64,000 nt of DNA from Streptomyces nigra (GCF_003074055.1 NZ_CP029043.1:5882501-5946500), one strand, 5' to 3'. Positions 16,991-26,243 are shown, counted from the first letter of the stretch. Notes: a model not told the origin generated them from the letters alone. Made by a program: numbers and translations.

Positions 16991-19303
16991 TCATGAGCGG
17001 TCGGACGGAGTGGCGGGCGTGGGGGAGGGGCAGGCGCCGGACGGTGCGCGGTCGCGGTCCGGCGGATCGGTGGGGCGTTCGTCGGCGGGCTCGGCGCCGT
17101 CCTCGGATCGGGCCCGGAGCGTGCCGCGCTGGAAGCCGCCGAGGGAGGAGGCGGCCCGCTCGGCCGTGAAGTCGTCGGCGGGGGCGTCCTCTTCGGCGGG
17201 CGGGGCCTCGGGGCGCGGCTCACCGGCCGGGGCCGCCCGCCGCACCCGGCGCGGCAGCGGCGTCAGCGCCTCCTCCGGTGCCGGGGCGCGGGCCGCGGGG
17301 ACCTCGGGGACGGGAGCGTCCTCGTGCGGCTCGGGCGCCTGATCGCCGAGGTCCTTGTCGAGGTCCGGGTCCGGCACGTCCCGTACGACGACCTCGTGCG
17401 GGACGAGCACGATCGCGGTGGTTCCGCCGTACGGCGACGGGCGCAGGGTGACCGTGATCCCGTGCCGCCGGGCCAGCCGGGCGATCACGAACATGCCGAG
17501 CCGCAGATCGTCGGCCAGCGCCACCACGTCGAACTTCGGTGCCTCGGCCAACTGCGCGTTGAACGCGGCGTAGTCCTCCTCGGACAGGCCAAGACCGCGG
17601 TCCTCGACCTCCACGGCCAGCCCCTTCGCCACCATGGCGGCGCGCACCGCGACCGGGGCGGGCGCCGGCGAGTACAGCGTGGCGTTCTCGATCAGCTCGG
17701 CCAGCAGATGGATGACGTCCGCGACCGCGGGCGGCGCGATGTGCACCTCCTCGTCGTCGGTGTGCACCTCCACCCGCCGGTACTCGGCGACCTCGCCGAC
17801 GGCACTGCGCAGGATGTCGATCAGGGCGACCGGCTCGCTCCAGCTGCGGCCGGGCCGCGCGCCGCTGATGACCACCAGGTTCTCCTGGTAGCGGCGCAGC
17901 TGGCTGGCCGTGGAGTCCAGGGCGTACAACCCCTTGAGCACCTCGGGGTCCTCGTGCGTGCGCTCCAGCGCGTCGAGTTCGGTCAGCTGGAGGTTGACCA
18001 GGTTCTGGCTCTGCCGGGCGATGCCCAGGATGACCTTCTGGAACCCGCGCCGGGTGTCGGCGAGTTCGACAGCGGTGTGCACGGCGGTGCGCTGCGCGGT
18101 GTTGAACGCCTGGGCCACCTCGCCGAGTTCGTCGCGGCCGTAGTCGAGCGGCGGCGTCGCGCGCTCCACGTCGACCTTCTCGCCGCGCTCCAGCCGGGCC
18201 ACCACGTCGGGCAGCCGCTCCTCGGCGAGGGCGAGGGTGGCCTCCCGCAGTCCGCGCAGCCGCCGCGACAGCGAGCGGGTGATCCGCCAGGACACCCCGA
18301 GACAGAGCAGCACCGCCACCAGGCCGCCCGCGCTCAGCAGCGCGGCGGTGACCAGCAGCCCGCGCGCCTCGTCGGCGCTGCGGTCGAGGAGGGCCGACGT
18401 CTGCCCGCGGATCAGCCCCGTGTACGCGTCGGACACCTGGAGCAGCGCGGTCCGCCACTCCTCCCGCACGTCCGGGATCGGGACCTCACCGTCCCCGGTG
18501 GGGCGGGCCGCCAGCACCCGGTCCTCGACGGACTCCAGGGCGCGCCACTGCGGGCTGCGCAGGATCCGCTCGGTGCGCTCCTTCGCGGTGCCGGTCAGCG
18601 ACGGGAGGATCTGGTCGGTGACGAGCCAGCGGCGGGTGCCGACCAGCTTCCCGAACTCGGTCCAGGTCTTCGCGTCCATCCGCCCCGAGGGGCCGGCCAG
18701 GGTCAGCAGCGTGTCCTCCTGGGACATCAACTCCGCCGCGTGCTCCAGCGAGACCAGCGGACCGGCCTGCGAGGTCAGATCGCCGTCGTCGACCTGGGAC
18801 AGCTCCCGGAAGACATGGATCTGGTCGTCGATGACCGACGTGTACTGGCCCAGCGCCTGCGCGGGCGTGATGTCGCTGGGGCGGTCCACCTGGGCCCGGT
18901 AGTACTCCAGGCTGCCCGCCGACGCGACGACCGAGTACAGCCGTTCCTTGATCCGGTCGGGTGCCCGCTTGATGTCGTCGGACCGGTCGAGGAGTTCGGC
19001 GACGGCCTCGTCCGTACGGACGCGCTGGCCCTCCAGCGCCTCCCGGTCGCCCTGCGCGCGCGAGGCCAGCCACACCGCCGAGTAGCTGCGCTCCCGCTGC
19101 AGGGCGAGGGTGGCCTCGGTGCCCATGGCTCCGGTCGACTCGCTCAGCTCGGTCTGCGCCCGCAGCCGCATCCCCTCGGAGAACATCCGGACCGTCGTCA
19201 CGCTCCACACGGCGGCGAGCGTCACACCGGGCACCAGGGCCAGCAGGATCAGGGAGAGGCGGATGGAGCCGAGGCGGCGCCGGGGACCTGTCCGTGGAGA
19301 CAT
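16991..19303 (-). CDS. cvnA: Sensor kinase-like protein, CvnA of a second conservon
   Basis: A 770-residue membrane sensor. The first membrane segment is SLILLALVPGVTLAAVWSV. An extracellular nitrate-sensor-like domain follows (about residues 45-330), then a second membrane segment (LLVTAALLSAGGLVAVLLCLG), HAMP, and a GHKL domain with ELIENATLYSPAPAP and VEDRGLGLSEEDY. The C-terminal ~120 residues are acidic and Pro-rich. The ATG at 19303 has AAGGA upstream; the longer open frame is low-complexity and rejected. It differs clearly from the CvnA at 12403-14844, so this is not a recent tandem copy. Confidence 0.9.
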   Translation of the reverse strand: MSPRTGPRRRLGSIRLSLILLALVPGVTLAAVWSVTTVRMFSEGMRLRAQTELSESTGAMGTEATLALQRERSYSAVWLASRAQGDREALEGQRVRTDEAVAELLDRSDDIKRAPDRIKERLYSVVASAGSLEYYRAQVDRPSDITPAQALGQYTSVIDDQIHVFRELSQVDDGDLTSQAGPLVSLEHAAELMSQEDTLLTLAGPSGRMDAKTWTEFGKLVGTRRWLVTDQILPSLTGTAKERTERILRSPQWRALESVEDRVLAARPTGDGEVPIPDVREEWRTALLQVSDAYTGLIRGQTSALLDRSADEARGLLVTAALLSAGGLVAVLLCLGVSWRITRSLSRRLRGLREATLALAEERLPDVVARLERGEKVDVERATPPLDYGRDELGEVAQAFNTAQRTAVHTAVELADTRRGFQKVILGIARQSQNLVNLQLTELDALERTHEDPEVLKGLYALDSTASQLRRYQENLVVISGARPGRSWSEPVALIDILRSAVGEVAEYRRVEVHTDDEEVHIAPPAVADVIHLLAELIENATLYSPAPAPVAVRAAMVAKGLAVEVEDRGLGLSEEDYAAFNAQLAEAPKFDVVALADDLRLGMFVIARLARRHGITVTLRPSPYGGTTAIVLVPHEVVVRDVPDPDLDKDLGDQAPEPHEDAPVPEVPAARAPAPEEALTPLPRRVRRAAPAGEPRPEAPPAEEDAPADDFTAERAASSLGGFQRGTLRARSEDGAEPADERPTDPPDRDRAPSGACPSPTPATPSDRS

Positions 19304-19486
19304 CGTCGTCCTTGGGCGTTCAGCGGAGGGCGGAGGTGGGCAGCGCGGGGGAGGGGGTCGTACGGGGGACCGGCGCCGGGGGTGACGGCGCGGCCGGTAC
19401 GGCGCGGGGGGTGCGCAGGATGCTATCCGCACAAGTGACCGTCCGGGTCACGCGTGCCGAAACTTCGGCACCACCGCGCGAACTGT

Positions 19487-20482
19487 TCAGCGGGTACCGG
19501 CGCCGGCGAACCGGGCGACGGCGGCCACGTTCTTCCTGGTGACGAAGGCCGGACCGGTGAGCACCGGTTTCTCCCCGCCGCCGAGGGTGTTGCCGTTGGT
19601 CCGGTACAGCCACAGCGCGTCGACGGCCAGATAGCCCTGCAGATAGGGCTGCTGGTCCACGGCGAACCGCACGTCCCCGGACCGCACCGCCTCGACCAGG
19701 TCCTCGTTGAGGTCGAAGGTCGCGACATGCGCCGTGCTGCCCGAGTCACGCACCGAGCGGACGGCGGCCAGCGCGAACTGGGCGCCGTTGGTGACGACCT
19801 CGTCGATGGTCGGGTCCTGGCCGAGCCGGGCCGCGACGGCCGCGGTGACGGCGTCCGGATCGGTGCCGTCCACGTAGAGGTTCTCGCTGTCGCCGCCGAA
19901 CGCCTTCTTCAGGCCGGCGCAGCGGGCCTCCAGGGAGACGTTGCCGCGCTCGTGGACGACGCACAGCGCGTGCCGTGCCTTCAGTTCGTCGAGCCGGTCG
20001 CCGACGGCGCGGCCCGCGACGCTCTCGTCCTGGCCGAAGAACCCGAGCAGCCCGGCCGAACGCCAGGAGTCGATACCGGAGTTGAGGCCGACGACCGGGA
20101 TGCCGGCCGACCGCGCCTCGGCGACGGCCCGCGCCATCGCGCCCGGTTTCGCGAGGGTCACCGCGATACCGTCGACCCCCTGGCGGACCATGTCCCGCAT
20201 CAGGGCGGCCTGCCCGGCGGGATCGGCGTCACTGGCGTACGTCAGGGCCACGCCGTCCTTCGCGGCGGCCGCCTCGGCGCCCTTGCGCACCAGGTCCCAG
20301 AAGGCGTCGCCCTCACCGCCGTGGGTGATCAGGGCGATCCTCGGCCCGGAGGAGCCGCCGGCCGCGTCCGTGCCCTTCCCGTCGTCCGTCCCGGTGCCGG
20401 AGCAGCCGGCCAGTACCAGACAGACGGCGGCCGTCCATATCGCGACCCGAGCGGAGGCGGACGACGGGCGTGGGGTGTACAT
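19487..20482 (-). CDS. Sugar-type periplasmic-binding lipoprotein (orphan)
   Basis: A 331-residue lipoprotein with the ribose/LacI-type binding fold (Peripla_BP_4). The signal peptide ends in LVLAGC. The mature part includes RIALITHGGEGDAFWDLVRKG, RDMVRQGVDGIAVTLAKP, GIPVVGLNSGIDSW and the C-terminal AVDQQPYLQGYLAVDALWLY. The ATG at 20482 gives a proper signal peptide. No permease or ATPase gene lies nearby; it stands 184 bases upstream of the cvnABC operon on the same strand, so it may present a ligand to that sensor rather than feed a transporter. That role is inferred from position only. Confidence 0.88.
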   Translation of the reverse strand: MYTPRPSSASARVAIWTAAVCLVLAGCSGTGTDDGKGTDAAGGSSGPRIALITHGGEGDAFWDLVRKGAEAAAAKDGVALTYASDADPAGQAALMRDMVRQGVDGIAVTLAKPGAMARAVAEARSAGIPVVGLNSGIDSWRSAGLLGFFGQDESVAGRAVGDRLDELKARHALCVVHERGNVSLEARCAGLKKAFGGDSENLYVDGTDPDAVTAAVAARLGQDPTIDEVVTNGAQFALAAVRSVRDSGSTAHVATFDLNEDLVEAVRSGDVRFAVDQQPYLQGYLAVDALWLYRTNGNTLGGGEKPVLTGPAFVTRKNVAAVARFAGAGTR

Positions 20483-20718
20483 GAGGGTGCGGCACCTCGC
20501 TGTGCGGCCGAGCAGGAGGAACGGACGGGAGCACGGCCGACGTCGCACGGCTGGGGTCCGCCGGCCTGCTGAACTCCCGCTGGGGCGGAGCCAATCGCGT
20601 GTGGCCACCGGTAGTCAAGTGCGTCACCACTGGGGGTGAGCCGTCGCGGCCACATCGTGATGAATCGCCCGTCGCGGACCCGCCCGGGTCCGCGGCCGCC
20701 CGGGCGTGTCCGTGCCGC

Positions 20719-21129
20719 TCAGCCCGCCTCGACGGCGGTGCGCCGGCGCTCCCGCCGGCTCCGCCGCGGCTCCTGGTCCGGCAGCCATCCGAACACCAGA
20801 CAGCTTCCGATCACACCGAGGAGCAGACCGACCAGGAAGCCGCCGAGGTTGGAGGTGAGCCAGGTCCCCAGCGACACCAGGACACCGGTGATCGAGTAGA
20901 AGAGCCGCTGGGTGGGGTTGAACAGGGTGAGCAGGCCCAGCAGCACCATCAGCCCGGGCAGCAGATACCCGGCCAGCCCCTGCATGCCGATGTGCAGGAC
21001 GACCTTCAGCGAGGCCTTCATCGTCAGCAGGATCCAGGCCCCGCCGAGGGCCAGCAGCAGCCCGCCCCAGAAGGGCCGGCCGTACCGCCACCGGCGGAAG
21101 GCGGCCCGCGCGCCCGCTCGCCCGTCCAT
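20719..21129 (-). CDS. DUF6114 membrane protein
   Basis: A 136-residue protein with four predicted membrane segments (PFWGGLLLALGGAWILL, VVLHIGMQGLAGYLLPGLMVLLGLL, LFYSITGVLVSLGTWL, FLVGLLLGVIGSCLVFGWL) and a basic tail. It fits the DUF6114 family, which in streptomycetes usually pairs with DUF6230, as here: the ATG overlaps the stop of the upstream gene by one base (TGATG). Function unknown; the pair probably forms an envelope unit. Confidence 0.85.
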   Translation of the reverse strand: MDGRAGARAAFRRWRYGRPFWGGLLLALGGAWILLTMKASLKVVLHIGMQGLAGYLLPGLMVLLGLLTLFNPTQRLFYSITGVLVSLGTWLTSNLGGFLVGLLLGVIGSCLVFGWLPDQEPRRSRRERRRTAVEAG

Positions 21130-21788
21130 CAGCACCCCGAGCCGCTGAACCGCAGCTTCAGCCCGGGCAGTTTGAACACCCCGGCGGTGGTGGCGTAGTT
21201 GGTCTGCCGCAGGTTCGCGATCCGCACGGTGTCGGCCTGCTGGCTGAAGACGCCGATGGGCCCCTTGGCCCCGCCCTTGGTCAGGGTGCTCGCGTCGTTG
21301 CCGATCTCGATGTTGTTGAACGCCGCGTCGCCGGACAGCTCGGTGGAGTCGGTCGTCAGATCGCTGGCGGTGACCTTGTCGGCGCCGCTGCCCGCGGTGA
21401 TCAGCAGGTTGGTGCCGCCGAGGTCGACGCTCTGGCACAGCTTGGTCAGGGTGGCGTTCTTGATGGCGGAGGTGACGACGAGGACCTGGCCGCCGGTGTC
21501 GCCCTCGTTGGGGCTGCCCGGCGCCATCTCGTCGAGGCCGCCGAACTGCGCGAAGCCGGTGCCGTTCAGCTCCGTCGCGGTGACCGTGAACGGCATGCCG
21601 GAGATGGCGAACTGCACACCCAGCGCGCCCTCGGCGGTGAGCACCGCGAGGCCGGCGGCGACCAGGGTGGCCGGCACCGCCATCACGGCGGCCCGGCGGG
21701 CCCGGACGCGCCCGCGGCGGGCGGAACCGCTTTCCGGCGGCTCGGGGGTGTCACCGGCGGACGCGGTGACGTCGGAGGACGAGGCCAT
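21129..21788 (-). CDS. DUF6230 exported/membrane-anchored protein
   Basis: A 219-residue protein. A basic N-terminus (RRGRVRARRAAVM) is followed by one membrane segment (AVPATLVAAGLAVLTAEGALG), then an extracytoplasmic domain rich in Thr, Gly and Asp (FTVTATELNGTGFAQFGG, GDAAFNNIEIGND) that looks like beta structure. Two Cys (LCQSV and the C-terminal GSGC) could form a disulfide. ATG at 21788 has GGGAG upstream. It fits DUF6230; no biochemical role is known to me. It forms an operon with the DUF6114 gene. Confidence 0.85.
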   Translation of the reverse strand: MASSSDVTASAGDTPEPPESGSARRGRVRARRAAVMAVPATLVAAGLAVLTAEGALGVQFAISGMPFTVTATELNGTGFAQFGGLDEMAPGSPNEGDTGGQVLVVTSAIKNATLTKLCQSVDLGGTNLLITAGSGADKVTASDLTTDSTELSGDAAFNNIEIGNDASTLTKGGAKGPIGVFSQQADTVRIANLRQTNYATTAGVFKLPGLKLRFSGSGC

Positions 21789-22387
21789 GACTGCTCCCAG
21801 GTGCGAAGGACACGGGTAGGGCATCAGCGGCACGTTGTCCTGGCGCGGACAGCGCCCGCGGCGCACGTCTCCTCGTCATCTCCCGGCGGATGCAAGGGCT
21901 TTCACGTACTCCGCGGTAGCCAAAGCCGGAAGTTACCGGTGGTTACACCCGAGGGTCAAGGCAGTTGTGGAAAAACGGTGTCGATGATGTGCCGCCCGCC
22001 CCAGAGGGCCGCACGGGGAGTGAGTCGAAGCAACAACTCCCGTACGTACGCTTGACGTTGACGTTCCCTCAGGTCTACAACTCTCGCAGGTTCCCCTGGA
22101 TCCGTGGCGCCGGATCCCCGCCGCGTGGCCCCTGCCCGCGCTCCCGGACCGCATCTCCTTCACATGCCGCACACGCGCGTGGTCTTCCCCGCGCACCGTC
22201 ACGGCCGCACCCCCCCTCGGCCGTGCCGGGCCGCCGCCGGTCCCTGGTACGGAGAAGGCGCCAGGCACCGGCGGCGGCGCACACCGCACGGTCCGCGTCA
22301 CCCCCCACAGCCCCCCACAGGGCTCCCCGACTCCCTGGGCGACCTGAACCGCCCAGGGCTCCCCTACGAAAGTCGAGGTACACCCGC
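21789..22387. other. 600-base intergenic region between divergent genes
   Basis: No reading frame here has family support. The region carries the divergent promoters of the DUF6230 operon and the secreted protein gene. Two short direct repeats GTTACC/GTTACA flank ACCGGT at about 21934-21949 and could be a regulator site for the DUF6230 side. The part from 22100 to 22380 is GC-rich with no recognisable element. Confidence 0.5.
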
Positions 22388-23041
22388 ATGCGCACCCGTA
22401 CCCTCACGACCCTGGCCGGCGCCGTCGCCGCGCTCACCCTCCCGCTGGCCGTCCCCGCCTCCGCGGCCGACGGCGCGGTGCTCACCGTCGGTTCCCCCGG
22501 CGGTGCCGCGGTCGCCGCCGGTGACGTCCTCACCGCCCCGCTGGCCGCCGGCAGCACCGCGACCTTCTACTCGAGCGCCACCGGCACCAGCGGTCTGACC
22601 TGTACGTCGTCCCGGTTCACCGCCGCCGTGACCGGCAACCCGGCCGCGCCCGGCACCGCCACGGAATCCGTCACCGCGCACACCTTCGACGCCGCCAGCT
22701 GCACCACCAACGTGATCGGCGTCCTCGGCGTCACCAGCATCACGGTCAACAACCTGCCGTACGACTCCACCGTCTCCTCGGACGGCACGGTCACGGTCAC
22801 CCCGCCCGCCGGCTCCACCGTGCGTACCACCGTCGTGCTGCGCACCCTGCTGGGCAGCGTCAACTGCGTCTACCAGGCCCCGGGACTCACCGGCACGGCG
22901 AGCAACGACGACCACACCATCGCCTTCGAGCGGCAGCAGTTCAGCAAGGTGTCCGGCTCGTCCCTGTGCTTCGCCAACGGCTACTTCAGCGCCAAGTACG
23001 CCCCGGTGACCGGTGACGGCGAGGTGGTCTACGTCAACTGA
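22388..23041 (+). CDS. Secreted protein of unknown function
   Basis: A 217-residue exported protein. The N-terminus is a signal peptide ending PASAADG (cleavage after residue ~27). The mature part is rich in Thr, Ser, Val and Gly, predicted all-beta, with four Cys (LTCTS, AASCTT, VNCVY, SLCFA), enough for two disulfides. ATG at 22388 has GAGGT before it; the open frame further upstream is not convincing. I recognise no catalytic motif. Such proteins are common secreted products in streptomycetes, sometimes annotated as Tat-signal proteins. Confidence 0.78.
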   Translation: MRTRTLTTLAGAVAALTLPLAVPASAADGAVLTVGSPGGAAVAAGDVLTAPLAAGSTATFYSSATGTSGLTCTSSRFTAAVTGNPAAPGTATESVTAHTFDAASCTTNVIGVLGVTSITVNNLPYDSTVSSDGTVTVTPPAGSTVRTTVVLRTLLGSVNCVYQAPGLTGTASNDDHTIAFERQQFSKVSGSSLCFANGYFSAKYAPVTGDGEVVYVN

Positions 23042-23059
23042 CGCCCCGCACGCGGGAGT

Positions 23060-24004
23060 TCACCTCCGGCGCAGCCGCAGGGCCAGCGCGGCGCCCCCGG
23101 TGAGCACCAGCACCGCGGCGGCGCCGCCCGCGAGCAGGGGCGCCGAGGCCCCCGTACCGGATGTGCCGGTGGACGCCACCGGAGCGGCGGCGGGGGTGTC
23201 GGCGCCCTGCGCGCGCGGGGCCGCGGAGGCGGTCTTCCCGGCCGCCTCGGAGGCGGAGGGCGTGGGCGACCTGGTGGCCGGCGCCTTCTTCGTGGGCTTC
23301 GCACTCGGCTTCGCGCTGCTGCTGGGCGTAGCCGCCGCGCCTCCCTTCTCCTCGGCCGGGAACACCACGTCCGAGCACGAGTAATAGGTGTCCGGCGTAC
23401 TGGTGTTGCGCCACACCGTGTACAGCACATGCCGGCCCGACCGGTCCGAGGGCAACCGCACCGTCATCCGGTACGCGCCGTTCGTCAGCGCCGGGTCCTT
23501 GACCTCCGCGAAGGGCCGGTCCGGCAGATCGGACCACTTCAGGGGCTTCGCCGGGTCGTAGCCGGGCTTGGTGAGATAGAGCTGGAACGTGCCGGTGTGC
23601 GGGATCGTCGAGGCGTACCGCATCGTCAGGGTGGCGCCGGGGGAGAGCCGGGTCGACGGCCAGTCGGAGCGCGCGAGGTCGAGGCCCCGGTAGGGGGACA
23701 GTCCGCCGCTGCACAGCCCGCCGTCCGGCAGGACCTGCCTGTCCCGCCCGTTCACGTTCGCGATCCGCAGGTTGTCCCAGGCCGTGAAGGGCGCGCCGTT
23801 CGCCGCGACCGCCGCCCGGCACGCCGCCGACCGGGACGCGGCACCGCCCTCGGGGGAGCAGGCGTACACCCGGCTGACCGGATCCGTCGGCGCCCCGTGC
23901 GCCGCGGCGGGCCCGGCCGCCCACACCGTGAGCAGCGACGGCACGGCGACGGCGGCCGTCAGGGCGGCGACACGCTGCGAACTCTTCCAGGGCATCCGGG
24001 ACAT
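23060..24004 (-). CDS. AA10 lytic polysaccharide monooxygenase, membrane-anchored
   Basis: A copper enzyme that oxidatively cleaves chitin or cellulose, 314 residues. The signal peptide ends AAA before His36, which becomes the mature N-terminal residue (HGAPTDPVSR) and forms the histidine brace with His136 in TIPHTGTF. Cys pairs and YYSCSDVVF complete the AA10 domain, which ends near residue 220. A Ser/Pro/Ala/Lys linker follows, then a C-terminal membrane helix (APLLAGGAAAVLVLTGGAALAL) and RLRRR, so it should stay on the cell surface. No clear sortase motif is present (only VASTG). Substrate preference cannot be read from the sequence. Confidence 0.9.
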   Translation of the reverse strand: MSRMPWKSSQRVAALTAAVAVPSLLTVWAAGPAAAHGAPTDPVSRVYACSPEGGAASRSAACRAAVAANGAPFTAWDNLRIANVNGRDRQVLPDGGLCSGGLSPYRGLDLARSDWPSTRLSPGATLTMRYASTIPHTGTFQLYLTKPGYDPAKPLKWSDLPDRPFAEVKDPALTNGAYRMTVRLPSDRSGRHVLYTVWRNTSTPDTYYSCSDVVFPAEEKGGAAATPSSSAKPSAKPTKKAPATRSPTPSASEAAGKTASAAPRAQGADTPAAAPVASTGTSGTGASAPLLAGGAAAVLVLTGGAALALRLRRR

Positions 24005-24443
24005 CCGGAACGACTCCTCGGCCGACGGGAACGGTCCCTGTCCAGTACGGGATCGGGGACCGGCGCGTTCAGTGCGCGACGACCCGGGGCAAAGCCCGCC
24101 ATTACCGGTCCGGTACCGGACATCGAGGGTGGGTTTCCGGCCGGGTCGAGGGTTTCCCCTGTATTCCGATGACCTTCTCTTTGCCTATCGTTCCACCACA
24201 GCTGACCCACAGGTAACCCCGAACGGGTCCCAGCTCGCGCCAGGCCGGCCGCCACGCTCAGCACGTCGCACCGCCCCCACCGCACGTCGCACGACCCCCA
24301 CGCACGTCGCACCACCCCCACCCGCGCCTCGGTCGCGTCCCCCATCCACGCCTTCCTGCGTACCCCCCGCCGCTTCGACGACGAAGCGATTCGACCGCCG
24401 CTCCGCGCTGCCCGGAGTACGGCCGGCCACGAAAGGCACTCCC
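24005..24443. other. Intergenic region with three direct repeats upstream of the subtilase
   Basis: About 440 bases between divergent genes. It holds the promoter of the monooxygenase gene at its left end. The stretch 24261-24312 contains three copies of GCACGTCGCAC spaced 20-21 bases apart, listed separately. No gene is supported. Confidence 0.6.
24261..24312. repeat. Three direct repeats GCACGTCGCAC, ~20-base period
   Basis: Identical 11-base units start at 24261, 24282 and 24302, separated by C-rich spacers. The period of two helical turns would put each copy on the same face of the DNA. They lie 130-180 bases before the TTG start of the secreted protease, a position fitting an activator or repressor site. 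Confidence 0.6.
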
Positions 24444-26243
24444 TTGCGCACCTCCGCATCCCTCAGACGCAAGCTGATATCCGTCGCCGCGGTCTCCGCG
24501 ACCCTCCTCGCGGGCGCCACCACGGTCGCCGTCGCCCAGGAACCCGCTCCCCCCGCCTCCTCGGCCGTCCCCACGGCCCGGACCGAGGCCGCCCCCGGCA
24601 CCCCGGCCGAGCGCCTGATCGTCGGCTACGAGTCCGGTGCCGCCGAGGCGAAGAGCGACAAGGCCGCCAAGGCCGACGCCGCCGCCAAGGGCAAGAAGGC
24701 CGGCGAGGACCTCGGCTTCGCGCGCCGCCTCGGTTCCGGCGCCGCCCTCGTCGACCTCGGCGACGACGTCACCACCAAGGACGTCGGCGACGTCGTCGCC
24801 GCCTACCAGGCCGACCCGCAGGTCGCCTACGTCGTACCGGACCGGCTGAACAAGCCGCAGGCCACCCCGAACGACACCGAGTACGCCAAGCAGTGGGACC
24901 TCTTCGAGACCACCGCCGGCATGCGGGTGCCGGGCGCCTGGGACGTCGCCACCGGCACCGGTGTGACCGTCGCCGTCATCGACACCGGCTACGTCAGCCA
25001 CTCCGACCTCGCCGCGAACATCGTCGCCGGCTACGACTTCATCTCCGACGCCACCGTCGCCAACGACGGCAACGGCCGCGACAGCAACCCGGCCGACCCG
25101 GGCGACTGGACCGCCGCGAACGAGTGCCAGTCGGGCGACCCTGCGTACGGCTCCTCCTGGCACGGCACGCACGTCGCCGGCACGATCGCCGCCGTCACCG
25201 GCAACAGCAAGGGCGTCGCGGGCATCGCCCACGGCGCGAAGGTCTCCCCGCTGCGCGTCCTCGGCAAGTGCGGCGGCTACGACTCCGACATCATCGACGC
25301 GATCACCTGGGCGTCCGGCGGCACCGTCTCCGGTGTCCCGGCCAACGCCAACGTCGCCAAGGTCATCAACATGAGCCTGGGCGGCGGCGGTTCGTGCACC
25401 ACCGCGACCCAGAGCGCGATCAACGCCGCCGTGAGCCGGGGCACCACGGTCGTCGTCGCCGCGGGCAACAGCAACGCCAACGCCGCGAACTACTCGCCGG
25501 CCTCGTGCGCCAACGTCATCAGCGTCGCCGCCGCCGACCGGCAGGGCAACCGCTCCTACTACTCCAACTACGGCACCGTCGTCGACATCGCGGCGCCCGG
25601 CGGAGAGACCAACTCGGTGACCGCGGACGGCATCCTGTCCACGCTGAACTCCGGTGCCCAGGGTCCGTCCGGCGAGAACTACGCCTACTACCAGGGCACC
25701 AGCATGGCCGCCCCGCACATCGCGGGCCTCGCCGCCCTGATGAAGTCGGCGAACGCGTCCCTGACCCCGGCGCAGATCGAGTCCGCGATCAAGACCAACG
25801 CCCGGACGCTGCCCGGCACCTGCTCCGGCGGCTGCGGCGCGGGCCTCGCGGACGCGACGAAGACGGTGCAGGCGGTGAGCGGCGGCTCCACGGGGGGCAC
25901 CACCTTCACCAGCACCTCCGCGCTGTCCATCCCGGACGCCGGTTCCGCGGTCGAGTCCCCGATCACCGTGTCCGGCCGTGGCGGCAACGCCCCCGCGGCC
26001 CTGAAGGTCGACGTGGACATCACCCACACCTACCGCGGTGACCTGGTCGTCGACCTGGTCGCCCCGGACGGTTCGACGTACCGGCTGAAGTCCTCGAGCG
26101 GCTCCGACTCCGCGGACGACGTCCGGGCCACCTACACGGTGAACGCCTCCACCGAGACCGCCGACGGCACCTGGAAGCTGCGGGTCCGTGACACGGCCGC
26201 GCAGGACACCGGCCGGATCAACAGCTGGAGCCTGACCTTCTGA
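24444..26243 (+). CDS. Secreted S8 family serine protease (subtilase) with P domain
   Basis: A 599-residue extracellular protease. A signal peptide (cleavage near residue 31, AVAQEP) precedes an I9-like propeptide to about residue 135. The subtilisin domain has the triad Asp180 (VAVIDTGY), His240 (SSWHGTHVAGT) and Ser420 (GTSMAAPH). A C-terminal proprotein-convertase P-like beta domain runs from about 490 to the end (DVDITHTYRGDLVVDLVAPD, WSLTF). The start is TTG at 24444 with GAAAGG seven bases upstream; the frame is open further upstream but has no signal peptide there. A long hairpin follows the stop. Confidence 0.93.
   Translation: MRTSASLRRKLISVAAVSATLLAGATTVAVAQEPAPPASSAVPTARTEAAPGTPAERLIVGYESGAAEAKSDKAAKADAAAKGKKAGEDLGFARRLGSGAALVDLGDDVTTKDVGDVVAAYQADPQVAYVVPDRLNKPQATPNDTEYAKQWDLFETTAGMRVPGAWDVATGTGVTVAVIDTGYVSHSDLAANIVAGYDFISDATVANDGNGRDSNPADPGDWTAANECQSGDPAYGSSWHGTHVAGTIAAVTGNSKGVAGIAHGAKVSPLRVLGKCGGYDSDIIDAITWASGGTVSGVPANANVAKVINMSLGGGGSCTTATQSAINAAVSRGTTVVVAAGNSNANAANYSPASCANVISVAAADRQGNRSYYSNYGTVVDIAAPGGETNSVTADGILSTLNSGAQGPSGENYAYYQGTSMAAPHIAGLAALMKSANASLTPAQIESAIKTNARTLPGTCSGGCGAGLADATKTVQAVSGGSTGGTTFTSTSALSIPDAGSAVESPITVSGRGGNAPAALKVDVDITHTYRGDLVVDLVAPDGSTYRLKSSSGSDSADDVRATYTVNASTETADGTWKLRVRDTAAQDTGRINSWSLTF

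Noticed and set aside
21965..22387. N-terminal extension of the secreted protein at 22388
   Set aside because: The frame stays open but lacks a ribosome site, while the ATG at 22388 gives a proper signal peptide.
23140..23190. A sortase (LAXTG-type) signal in the monooxygenase C-terminus
   Set aside because: Only VASTG is present, which departs from the consensus; a simple membrane anchor explains the tail.
23772..24443. N-terminal extension of the subtilase
   Set aside because: It overlaps the divergent monooxygenase gene and would bury the signal peptide; the TTG at 24444 has a good ribosome site.
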